From: Episyrphus balteatus
Lineage: Eukaryota > Arthropoda > Insecta > Diptera > Syrphidae
Reading direction: 5' to 3'
DNA: 64,000 nucleotides
Assembly (NCBI RefSeq): GCF_945859705.1
Contig: NC_079135.1
Span: 26,482,179-26,546,178, forward strand
The notes under the pieces are model-generated. The model was not told the DNA's origin and ran no database searches. It was given only the letters and a program-made list of their open reading frames with translations. Positions 23,057 through 33,739 of the stretch are shown in pieces. Positions within the stretch are counted from its first letter, which is position 1. Every line of letters begins with the position of its first letter. A program made the position numbers and the translations under genes.

Positions 23057-23097
23057 TCATTTGAGAACTCACCTGAAAACTTAAAAAAAAAATCAAC

Positions 23098-23391
23098 ATG
23101 TTCAAATTCGTAAGTTTTTTAAACTAAAGGATTCAAAGGATTTAATTATTTAAACATTTTGTTTTACAGTTCGCTCTTTGCTTCTTGGCTATTGTTGCCG
23201 CTGTTGCTGCCAAGCCAGCTATTGTTGCTCCATTGGCTTACTCTTCTCCATTGGTGGCTTCTCCATACACAGCAGCTTACACCGCCGGATACGCTTCACC
23301 ATATGTTGCAGCAGCTTCACCTTATGTTGCCTCTCCATATGCCGCCTACTCTGCCTACCCATACGCTGCTGCTTCATACTACGTTCGTTAA
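23098..23391 (+). CDS. Ala/Tyr/Ser/Pro-rich secreted cuticle-type protein, g7
   Basis: Exon 1 is at 23098-23109 (MFKF), followed by a 60-bp phase-0 intron and exon 2 at 23170-23391, giving 77 aa. The protein is identical to g6, its head-to-head partner 539 bp away (start to start). The signal peptide is residues 1-18; the mature chain has no Cys, carries SPY/AAY repeats and ends ASYYVR. The intron keeps an AAAGGATTCAAAGGATTT motif (23126-23143) also present in g6. AATAAA is at 23457-23462. A degenerate form of the shared 3' motif (TGTTGAAAGA) precedes it. Secreted structural protein by composition; the exact tissue cannot be told from sequence. Confidence 0.88.
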
Positions 23392-23474
23392 AAAAATCAC
23401 GTAGATATTTCAAGTGATACAAAAATTAATGGAATTTGTTGAAAGACTTACACCGAAATAAAATGGAATTTGCA

Positions 23475-25650
23475 AAAGGATTTTTTTTTTGTTTTATTAG
23501 AACATTCTAATGTTCCCTTTTTTATTAGTAAGTTTTACTAAAGTTCAAAAAGACATTTCCCCCGAAACGGGGAAGAAAGGTTTAGATATTAAATTTTTGT
23601 GTTTGATATTTTTTGAATAATTCATTTGAAAATTCAAATAAAATGCACGTATTTACTCTTATAGAAAAGGTTTCTCAGAATATTGAAGTTTTTAATGTGA
23701 AAATCGATGAAAGAGTATTTTTTAATTTACCTTTATATGGAATTTAGTAAAAATTTAAAATATAACATACAATTTGTTATTGTATTACCCAAAACATCCT
23801 TTTTAACACTTTATTTCCTAATATTTTTGGAGCCGTTAAAAAAAAAAAGTTTTTATAAATAAATTTTTTTCAAACAAAATTGTTGATATACATATAAATC
23901 GACACCAATAAAAACCAAATTTCAAAGTGCGTTTTTAAAAAAATGTAATCTTCGACAAAAATTTAATATATTTTTTGGAGTCTAGAAATAATTTTTTTGG
24001 AAAGTTTTCTGTTTTTTTCAAAAAATCTCTCAATGAAATCAGTTAACTCGTTTAACTGTAATAAAAAAATCGGTTCTATGGCAGGTCCCATTAATAAAGG
24101 TTCAAAAAATATTTGTTAAAGTAGAACCTTGAATGCCGCAGTTCACGTATTTTTTTTAAATCAAAATCGTTAGAGCAGTTTTTGAGAAAAATAACTTTTT
24201 TTTCGTTTTGGTCATATGGCAAGTATACTGTTAATTTTGATCCTTAAAAAATATTTGAAATTTATTTGATTTTCTCTTGCAATTTAAATACCTAATAACC
24301 TTAAACATTACTCTGGCTTAGAAAATTGAAGTTCCGAGTTTTGGCATAGTATTCGGACACGAGCGTCTGTTGGACGGATATTGTCATTGTCAAATGTAAA
24401 TTTTAGCTCTTAAAGACTTATTTCTTATAACCACCTGCCGTCCGTGTTTTGACAACTTAAAAAGGTAAAATGCCGAACTGGATCGAACGTACTTGCTCTT
24501 ATGTTTAAAGTTGCTTGAAATATTAAAGCTTCTTAAAAATTTTAAAAAATAAAATTGTTTTAAGAAATTTAAACTTAAAAAAATAATTCAATTTGTTTAA
24601 AGGTTACAAAAAAATCTCTTCAAATGGTTTGGTGAAAAAAATTTTAGAAATTTGTTTTTTTTTTTTTTTTTGAAAATCGGTGGAGCTGTCTTTTTTTAAA
24701 CTATTTTTTTTTTTATATAATATATCTCAAAAATGTTTAAAAAAAAAACTTGATATGCCGTTGAAAAGGAAATATTACTTGTTTAATGAAGAAAAACTAG
24801 TACAGAACAAATCAGAACAGCACAAATAAAAAAGTACAGCTTTGTGTTGCCTATCAGTTTCGAAACTAAATATTAAGAATGTTTGCTATGATTTTTCATT
24901 CAAATAAATTTATTATTAATTTGAATATTTGTTCACATTTAAATTTTTCCTTCATATCTAGAAATTCTAAAGAAATTCCCATTTTGTTTTATTGATTTTT
25001 TCATATGTTTGTCTAAATAAAAAAAAAAAAAAAAACATCTGATGCTTGACCCTTTTTACTTGTCTGCTCTAACTAAAAAGTAGGAGCAGAAAAACTTGAA
25101 CTAAACTGTTCTGGACAACTTCATGGAACACAAAATGATAGATTCTACAACAGTTTGGGACAAAGTTTTCCTTTATGGAAAACAAAAACCTGTACTTTTC
25201 GGATCTTTTTTTGTTATTTTCTGTGCGGATCAGATTTATTTAACAGACTTACTAGGATTAAGAGAAAAATTTCAATAAAAATCATTCTTTTGTAAAAAAA
25301 AAATTCACTTATAGATTTTTACTTGCTCAATAGGGCAAGTATTGGTTTCGTGTAAAAAAAAAATTCGAGGTTTTAATCAAAACTAACATTACGATGATTG
25401 AGAAGTCCGAAAAAGTGGTTTTCGTCATGACGTCCGTCGGTCTGTGCGTCGCACTATGGGACGAAACGGAGTTGAGCGTCTCAAAAATCTCTATCTTTTT
25501 TGTTTCTTTGAATATTTGAATGAAATTTGGGACATATAATCTTGAATATGTAAGGAATTAATGTATATAATTTTTGTTTACGGTTCATAAATTTTATAGA
25601 TAAGAAAATTTGTTCAAAGTTAAAAAAAAATATTATTATTATATTATTAT
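23475..25650. repeat. Dispersed-repeat fragments downstream of g7
   Basis: No gene seen. Fragments of the family described at 2590-3520 recur here: a plus-strand interior/3' part at about 23780-24440, a 5' end beginning near 24468 (GAACTGGATCGAACGTACTTG then CTCTTA) and a minus-strand 3' end at about 25315-25455. The motif GTTGAGCGTCTCAAAAAT at about 25472 recurs inverted near 27445. Confidence 0.5.
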
Positions 25651-25654
25651 ATAA

Positions 25655-26176
25655 TACAGTACATTCTCGATTAACGCAACTAATTAAAACAAGGGTGGTT
25701 GCAATGACCGAGTAAATAATTTTTAGGTTCAATATGAGATGTAAAGCGAAAATATCAGAAACGCAACACTAACAAATATATTTTATGCAACAAATTTCTG
25801 TCCAATAAAATATAATTGATATGAAACGAAAGAAATGGAAGTTAATTCATTACGATAAGTACGTAATTACGAATGTTTAGTTCTTTATCCAAATTTAATT
25901 ATTTTATTTCGAAAAAATGGGATATTTTTGTTTGGATTTTTTAGTTTGTTAGATTTTAAAAATTGACATATCTAGCAATTTTTGAACAATCAACTTTTTT
26001 CAATAAGGGTTAAATTTTGGTCAGTTCATCGTATTTTTGTATTGAAAGTTGCACTTATCGAGTCAATTTTTGTACAAGAGTTGCGATTACTGCGTCAACA
26101 ATGATAAAAATTGGGGTGTTGCGAAAATCGAGGAATTGCGTGAATCGAGAGTTGCGTTAATCGAGAACGTACTGTA
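25655..26176. mobile_element. 518-bp pogo/Tigger-like MITE
   Basis: The element spans 25657-26174 with 25-bp terminal inverted repeats (CAGTACATTCTCGATTAACG... and its inverse, one mismatch), flanked by TA dinucleotides at 25655-25656 and 26175-26176. TA duplication and a CAGT terminus fit the pogo/Tigger branch of Tc1/mariner. There is no transposase frame; it is a non-autonomous relic. Variants of the CTCGATTAACGCAA motif recur inside near the right end. Confidence 0.85.
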
Positions 26177-26179
26177 ATA

Positions 26180-27430
26180 TTATTTAAATTAATTTTTTTT
26201 TCAATGAAGCAATCGAAAAAGATAAAAACTCGTACGGCAGGGTTGCCATTGTTACTTTTTACTTCTTAAATCTGAAAATGAAATAAAACATTTTCCATGA
26301 AACTTATAAACTAAAAAAATTCTTGTTGTCATAAATCAGTTGAGTTTTTAGCAAAAAAAATATTAAATACTAATAAAGTATTGTAAGTAAGATGACATAA
26401 ATAATAGTTTAATCGTGTTGTTGTTGATGTTTTGAAAATTGAGTCCATAAAATACAAATAAAAAATGTAATTCATAATAAAAAAAAATAAATAACTATAG
26501 AAAAATTAATGACCAAAAAACTTGAGTTTCTAAGAAACAATACCTTAAAAAAATTCAAAACAACAACAACTTTTGACCATGACCAGACAATAATAATAAT
26601 TTACGAAAAAATACCAAAGAAGAATTATTTTTAGTATTTTTTTTTTTTTTTATTTCTCTCAATCACTTTGGAAATCAGAATCAGGATCTTACGATTTGTT
26701 TACCGTTTGGTCTGCTAAATGAAATATATCAAATCAATGAATGAAAACGAGTGAATTTGGTGCGTATACATCCATAAGTTTCTTCAATTAATTATAATGT
26801 TATTTTTTAATTTTTAACACAAAATTATATTTATTTTCAAAGCCAAGAATATGAACTTTTATTGTGCCAAATTTGAACTTTTTAAATTGAAAATTGCAAA
26901 AGTAATAGATTTTTAAAGCTTAAAATAAATAAAAAATAAATTCTCTCGTTATTCAATTTCGCTTGTAAAACGAAAAAGGATGAAAATGGGAAAGTTTTTA
27001 TTTTTGTTTCTTAATCTTCAACAAAAATAGAATGCAAAACAGTCATTAACTCAGCGGAGGCAGCCGGAGCCAACATAGAAAACTCTAGTTGAAAACGAAA
27101 TAATGAAAAAAAAAGTTCACCACACTCAATTTTTTTTTTAAATTAATTGTTCCATTAAATAAAAAAAAATCTTATAGTTTTGGAAAGAAGAGATTACAAG
27201 CTTTTCAAAAATGTATAACATTAATAAAGTTTATTAAAAAACTAACGAAATATCTGAGTTCAAAATGTCTCTTTTTAAAAGTAGCAAAATATAAAATAAC
27301 AAAATGCGGTGTTTGAAGGTTGTTTTAAGTACCTAGAATAAATATTATGTGGAAAAAATTACTGTATCGCAAAGAGCTCTATTTCTATATAATAACCCCA
27401 TCATTAGATTTTTGGAATTGCGAAATTCGT
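26180..27430. other. AT-rich non-coding stretch
   Basis: Poly-A/T-rich sequence with no gene, no TIR pair and no domain in any frame. Confidence 0.45.
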
Positions 27431-28740
27431 GAAAACCATTTTTGAGACGCTCAACCCCCTTTCGTCCCATTGTGCGTCGGTGCGTGCGTCGGTGAGTCGT
27501 CACAAAAAGCTGTACATGAAGCTGCAGCCTAAACGGGTTGAGGGATTTTCTTGAAATTTGGTACAGATGATTTTTTTGTAATTTCCAAGGTTGGTTTTTT
27601 TTTGTTTTTAAATATCTCGCTTTAAACGTATACCTCCCATACAAAGTTTTGGAGTTATTGCAACTTTCTCGATAACGGCTCTAACGATTTTGATTAAATT
27701 TAACATACGTAATGCTGTTTGCAGTTCCAACATAACTGCGTTTTTAGTTTTTCTCAAAAAATGCGGATAGTGAAAATATGACATTAACTATTTTTTAAAT
27801 CGCGGATGTCGGCTCTTCCCGTACATCTTAATGGAGTTATTGCAATTTTCTCGTAAATGACTCTAACGATTTCGATTAAATTTTACACAAGTAATGTTAT
27901 ACGTAAATCTAACGTAACTGCATTTTTAGTTTTTCTCAAAAAATACGGATAATGGAAATATGACTTTACATTTTTTTTAATCTTTGATGTCGGCTCTTCC
28001 CGTACACCGTTAATAAGTTATTACAATTTTCTAGACTAAATTTGACATACATAATGCTTTAAGTGATTTTAATATATGTAGCTAATTGCGTTTTTTGTTT
28101 TTGTCAAAAAAACGCGAGTAACAAAAATATGGCGTAAGAAAAACTAAAAAAAAATAATTTCGTATTTTTGCATTTCTTATGAAATTCCTTAAAAAAAAAT
28201 CAAATTTTAACTAATTCAAAATATTATTTTTTTAAATCTTTGACATAAAAGCTACTTTTATCATAAGAGCAAGTACGTGCGGCCCCAGTCGTGCATTTTA
28301 TTTAGAATTGTTCTTAATTTTAAAATCACTTATAGTTTTTGTACAAAAATTTGCATTAAAATCGGTCGTGTCGCGAAAAAGTAAGACATCAAGAAAATGG
28401 TTCTATGCCAACAATTGGTAATAACGGTCCAAAAATATACTTTTTTTTATTTCAAAAACATGACTACGGCCACATTACGTGGATTTTTTTTTTAAATCAA
28501 AATCGTTAAAACTACCTTTTTCATTTTGGTCATATGGCAAGTAACCTTAAATTTGGTCCTAAAAATAAAATTTCAATTTACCCTCCCAGAAGCTTTTAAA
28601 TATACGTAAGTTAGACAGACAGACAGACATACAGAATTGTCAGACCCACTTATTCTTTATTCTCTATACTCGTAGTGTCATGTCTGATTTTTATCTCGAG
28701 TTCGTTTTCTAGCAAGTAAAAAGTTAGGATTTCTAATTAA
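27430..28740. repeat. Dispersed-repeat copies in opposite orientations
   Basis: The 5' box (GCACGACTGG...GTACTTGCTCTTA) is on the minus strand at about 28262-28310 and a minus-oriented copy runs leftwards to the GTGCGTCGG cluster near 27475. A plus-oriented 3' part follows at about 28310-28740, ending with CAGACAGACAGACA and CTCGTAGTGTCATG. No protein is supported. Confidence 0.55.
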
Positions 28741-28849
28741 CATTTTCTTAAAATAACAAAAATTAATTTCAGTATTCTGTATCCTGTTATTTTTTTTATT
28801 AAAATATCCATATCTATCAATAAAATCCCTGAGAGTAAATATTTCCATC

Positions 28850-29118
28850 TCAAAATTCCTTTAAACGAACCAAAACTTGAGCTGCTGCAGCATATGGTGA
28901 TGCTAATGCATATGAAGCAGTATCATAAGCAGTAGCATATGGAAATGCAACCAAAGGAGCTGAATAGGCTAATAGAGCAACAATACCAGGCTTAGCAGCA
29001 AAGAAGCACACAGTGAACTATATGAACCAAAAAAAAAAGTAATATAAAATTAAATCTTGTGTGTTATCCTTTAAAATCCTTTTGGTTTTGAAAATCTTCA
29101 CTTACGAATTTGAACCAT
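28850..29118 (-). pseudogene. Decayed member of the cuticle-type family (psi)
   Basis: Exon 1 (29106-29118) reads ATGGTTCAAATTC: one extra G after ATG compared with the eight intact genes, shifting the frame so that translation through the normal splice meets a stop in exon 2 after about a dozen codons. An 88-bp intron with intact GT-AG follows, then exon 2 (28850-29017). In the family frame exon 2 reads FTVCFFAAKPGIVALLAYSA and on to AQVLVR, but six residues of the signal peptide are missing, most SPY repeats are gone or altered, and the normal CGT-TAA end is shifted so the frame continues to LKEF and a TGA. The TATA/TCAGTT promoter of the family is not found upstream. It is the divergent partner of g8. 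Confidence 0.85.
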
Positions 29119-29129
29119 GTTTGTTTGTT

Positions 29130-30600
29130 GTTGTTGTTGATTAAGTTTTCGTGAGTTTTCGCTGTGTAATAGGAAACTTTATGTGGACTCACTGCGAAGG
29201 AGTTTTCCCTTGGCACGTACCATCAACAATACACACACGCGCACTCAAAAAACTACAAAATTTGCATTTTTGGGGCAACTTTTGTTGTCACACAGAAAAT
29301 ACCAAAATGTTTTAATTAGTTGCAAATTAACAAAACAGAGTTTTCCTAAGCGCAACTACACTCTAAACCCCTTCTTTCAATCTTCTTCTTCAATTTGTCT
29401 GATGGGAAAGAGGTAAGGAAATGCTTTTAGCAAATTTCGAGCATAGAAACTTGCAAGGAGAGATAATAATAAAACCATCATTAGGGATTTGTTTCAAGGA
29501 TCTGCTTGCCTGGCGTTTCCTCTAATGTGTATCCTCATGAGTGTGTTGCTGCGCACACACATTCGAGGCAGGCTTTGGAACACTTTTAATTGAACCAAAT
29601 TGAGTTTTCATTTAAAAGTCTTCGCTAACAGATTTTCTTATGTTCTTTCTCTAACAAAACAATGCCACCACCGCATTTAAGGCGTGTGTATTGGGTGGTA
29701 AAGGGTGGTAAAGGATAATTTGATGGGGTGTGCGGGTAATGAAGTTCTCACATGTGCTCGGGATATGGATGATGTTGGAATGGCATTATGTATTCCAAGC
29801 ATGCAGCACAGCGGAACCAAAATTAAAATTAAAGGAATCCCAAGACTGACTCCTACTGACTCATGTGTGTGTTTGTGTGCAACACTTGTCATGTGCTAGA
29901 GCAGAAAATTAAAAATTGAAAAAAAAAAAGAAATGAACAACCGAAGCTATTGCGGGTCCCCACATAAAGGGGTTAAGCTTTTCTTGATTGTTTCTTGGCG
30001 TCAGCACAGAAATGTACCGCATACATTCAACACAACAAAACCCATTAAAATGTCGCACAGTTTTCCATTCAACTTGACATCCGAAGCAGAAGCAAGAGCA
30101 ATGACGACGTCAGTTGCAGTCTTTGTCTCATATAAGACGGATTTTGGTATTTTGTCAAGGTCAGGTCCTGACTTCGTGCATTTATCTTAAAGACTATATT
30201 GTTTTTATTCTTTGAATGCTTTTATGACCTTGAGATGTGTGTTCTTCTTTCATCAATCATGGGCAAAGCTGTGAATTGCCTCTTTAAATGAGAATAATTC
30301 CTTGAAGCAATTTAAATCAAAACACATTCTTCCAAAAAAAAAAATAATACTAAAGTGGAAAAGACATTAAAGTCCCATAAATGCTAAAAGAAACAATAAA
30401 TCTCAATGAATTCAAGTACAAGTTGGATAGGTACCTCGCCGGTGTATACTTTATTGGTATTCCATGAGCCAAGCTGTGCAATGTTAAAATAATTAGCATG
30501 TTAGAGCCGTTCAATGATGGGACGTGCTCGTAGCAAGTTCGTTACTGTTTCACACTTTAATTTAGTATACAAAGTCGAATATTTGGCTTTTTAGTTTTTG
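29130..30600. other. Unique-looking intergenic region between psi and g8
   Basis: Less repetitive and less AT-rich than its surroundings. Overlapping opposite-strand frames at 29677-29899 show no domain or codon bias. A TGACGTCA-like GACGACGTCAG lies near 30094. It may contain regulatory sequence for g8; no gene is supported. Confidence 0.45.
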
Positions 30601-30606
30601 GTGAAC

Positions 30607-30644
30607 TATAAAAAGCAACCGATACCGGAGAATAGTTATCAGTT
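30607..30644 (+). promoter_or_regulatory. Core promoter of g8
   Basis: TATAAAAA at 30607-30614 and initiator TCAGTT at 30639-30644. Confidence 0.8.
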
Positions 30645-30689
30645 TCAATTCAGATATTCCCTGAAAACAATCAAAAAACTTTAATCAAA

Positions 30690-31016
30690 ATGTTCAAATT
30701 CGTAAGTTTTTATTTTTTTTATTCTGCAAGAATTAAGGACTAAATTTTGTAACTTTTTTTATTTTTGATTTAGATTGCTTTGTGCTTCTTGGCTATTGTC
30801 GCTGCTGTCGCTGCCAAGCCAGCAATTGTTGCTGCACCATTGGCTTATTCATCACCATTGATTGCTTCACCTTATACTGCTGCTTATACCGCTGGATACG
30901 CTTCACCATATGTTGCTGCAGCTTCACCTTATGTAGCTTCTGCTTCATATGTTGCATCACCATATGCCGCTTATTCTGCTTATCCATATGCTGCTGCTCC
31001 AGTTTTGGTTCGTTAA
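30690..31016 (+). CDS. Ala/Tyr/Ser/Pro-rich secreted cuticle-type protein, g8
   Basis: Exon 1 is at 30690-30701 (MFKF), followed by a 72-bp phase-0 intron and exon 2 at 30774-31016, giving 84 aa, the longest member. The signal peptide is residues 1-18 (IALCFLAIVAAVAA core). The mature 66 aa start KPAIVAAPLAYSS, include an extra SASYVASPY unit relative to g2-g7 and end APVLVR instead of SYYVR. TGTTGACGGA is at 31046-31055 and AATAAA at 31099-31104. Its divergent neighbour is the pseudogene at 28850-29118. A 174-codon antisense frame overlaps it and is a composition artefact. Likely secreted structural protein, inferred from composition. Confidence 0.88.
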
Positions 31017-31499
31017 GGAATACTTTTTTGGTGGAAAAATGATAATGTTGACGGAAAATATGGCTATAATTTGTTAAAGTTTTATTTATCAAATTAAAAA
31101 TAAAAAAGCAAACGAAAAAAAAAATCTCGAAACCAAAAAAATTTTTTTTTAAAGATTTTAACCGATTAAATGTTTTTCGGTCCATCAATGCCTGAGTTAT
31201 GACTAATTGTTTAACACTAACCGATTTCAACATAGTGCCAATGTTAAGAATTTGCAAACAAACTAATATCGCAGATAGATTTCTCAAGCCCAAAACATAA
31301 AAAAAAACAACCCCCATATTACGGTTGTCTTTGAATCTATGAGCAAAGCGGCATAAAACATCAAGTCAATACGATAATTGTTTTTAAAAAAAGTTATTTC
31401 CGATCAAACACAAGGGTACATAATTTTTTAATACAACAGGTAAAATTATAACCGAAAACCTGATACACTGATGAAATTCGGGATGAAGGTTTTAGATGA

Positions 31500-33730
31500 A
31501 TCAGACAAAAAGAATGCATAAGGTCCTAAAAAAAGGTCAAAGGGTGTTTTTTTAGGGGTAGAGTTTTCTTAAAGAAAGGTTCCATAATAGCTTACCTACA
31601 TAAATTTTGTTTTATTTTTTAAACTTGTTGAAACGGTTTCGTTTATTATAAGAACTTAGAATCAGAAGAGTCCAAAATTATCTTTCACTCAAGATGTTTG
31701 TGTCAAGAAAAGATGAAATTTAGAATAAGTTAATGAAGTTTGGAAAAAAGTTTCATTTAAAACAAAAACCAAGAATCTAAACTGTCTAGAAAAATATTGT
31801 AGGTTTACCTTTTTTTTTTGGGAAATGTAGAAACAGTCCGCCATAAGTCCGATAAAATCAATGGTATAAATTATAATTTTACTAAATTTATTTGTCAATG
31901 AAATAATGAATGATATACATAAGTCTACACAAACGTAAACTTTTTTTTCATTCAAAAGACTGTTTTTTGGAGGTGTACCGAAATTATGGGATAGTTGCAA
32001 AATCTAAATACATACATAATAATAATGTTAACCAAATGAAATTAATAGTTATGTTAAATTTGAGATTGGAGGCAACAATCGAAAGTGTTTATAAATCACC
32101 ATTAGAGTTAACAGGTGTGTTTTTTTATTGAAAAAAAAAATTGATGAGAAATTTGATAATAACGCAACGTTAAATTTGGGATAGAAAATATAGTAATAAA
32201 ATTCACAACAACTATTACCATTATGATTTTTAAGAACACTTTTTTTAATTCTTTTAAGTCGTGACAGTTAAAAAATCTTGTATTTTTAGTCACAATATCG
32301 TTCGGTGTACTACAATTTTCGCTCAAAATAGAATGATTTGTTGACAGGTTATTTTAAAATAAAGTTAAAGTTATTTGAAATTTCAAAATTTGACTCAATA
32401 AAAATTGACCAAAAAATATTTCAGTAATTAATTTTTTTTATTTTTTTTTCTTTTCAGGTGAGTCAAACAATTTAATTATATTTCAACAAAAAAACCGTAA
32501 GTTTAAAAAAATTTAAAACTCATTCACTAAAAAAATATAATTAGTACAGGTAAAATAGGCATTAAAAAAAAAAAATTGTTACACTCATGAAACTTGGAAA
32601 AAAGTTTGCTTTTAGGATAAGAACCAAGTACCTATATAAAAAGTCTATAAAAAAAGTTGGTAGGAAGGGTGTTTTTTCGCGGACAAGAGGGAGGGGGTGA
32701 AGGTCAAAAATATACTGAAAAAAATTGTTTGTCGAACATAATCATATGACACATGTTTTCAAGGTATTTTTTGATGCTGAATCTAATGACATAAAAATAA
32801 AGTCAATACGATTGCTCTAAGAAAAGTTATTGCCGATTAAAAACAAGGGTGCTTGTTTTTTTGACTAAGTAAAATATAACCGAAGCCCATATGAAAAACA
32901 TGCTACACTGATAAAATTCGGGATTAAAGGATTTATAAAGTTCTTAAACATATTTTTGGTGAAAGGGTGTTTTTTTTTGATGGGTTAAGTTGTGTGTGAG
33001 GAAGGTATCATAACAGCTGAATTAAATTTTATTAATTTTTAAAACTTGGTGTAAATATTTTGGTTGGTATAAGAATTAAGAATCTATAAAGTGTACAAAA
33101 TTATCTTGAATGAAAGGGTGTTTTTTTTTTTAAGAAATGATGAAACCACAAAAACTAGGAAAAAAATTGCTACACCAATGAAAATTGGTAAAAATGTTTC
33201 ATTTATAACAGAAACCAAGAACCCGAACATCTATACAAAAATTTTAAGTTAAAGGGTGTTTTTTTGGGAAATAGGGAAAAATCCGCGATAAGTCCGATAA
33301 AAACAGTGGTATAAATGGTACCCTTACGAAATTCATTAAATATGTTCTCTTTCAAAAAGGAATTTCGAATAATGTAACTCTATAATTTTTTTTTTAATGT
33401 GAAAGGGTGTTTTTTTAGAAGTAAAGAAAATATGGGTAGATTTGAAAAAGTCTATTAGAGTAATATTAGTGGTATCATATTGAAATTTAGCAATTATGTT
33501 ACTTTTAAGATAAGAAACAAGAATCTAAAGTGTCTATAAAAATATCATGGCTAAAAGGGTGTTTTTTTGAGTGAAAACAAAAAAGATGGGTCACCCAAAT
33601 GAAATTTGGTAAAAACATTGATTTTGGGATGAAGCAAGAATAAAGAGCTTTCATAAAAAAAATGTTGGTGAAACTGTGTTTTTTTTCTGCAATTGGTATC
33701 ATTTATACCACTTTTTTGCCTATTTAGGCA
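31500..33730. repeat. Diverged tandem array marked by AAGGGTGTTTTTTT boxes
   Basis: Boxes of the form AAGGGTGTTTTTTT occur at about 31540, 32664, 32962, 33113, 33252, 33401 and 33555. The last five are spaced 139-154 bp apart, and the intervening sequence is recognisably related (TAAAATTGGTAAAAATGTTT-like and ACCAAGAATCTAAA-like segments). This is a degenerate satellite-like array of ~150-bp units. No gene is seen. Confidence 0.7.
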
Positions 33731-33739
33731 AGAAATATT

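Noticed and set aside
29677..29899. Opposed 64-71 codon frames between the pseudogene and g8
   Set aside because: Open on both strands without codon bias or known motif; likely chance frames in less AT-rich DNA.
5364..31016. Vitelline-membrane protein family for g1-g8
   Set aside because: The composition is similar, but the mature proteins have no cysteine, whereas the vitelline-membrane domain depends on conserved cysteines.
30793..31317. 174-codon minus-strand open frame, the longest in the window
   Set aside because: It is antisense to g8 exon 2; the length comes from the Ala/Tyr codon bias of the sense strand, and the translation is Gln/Lys/Met-rich noise.
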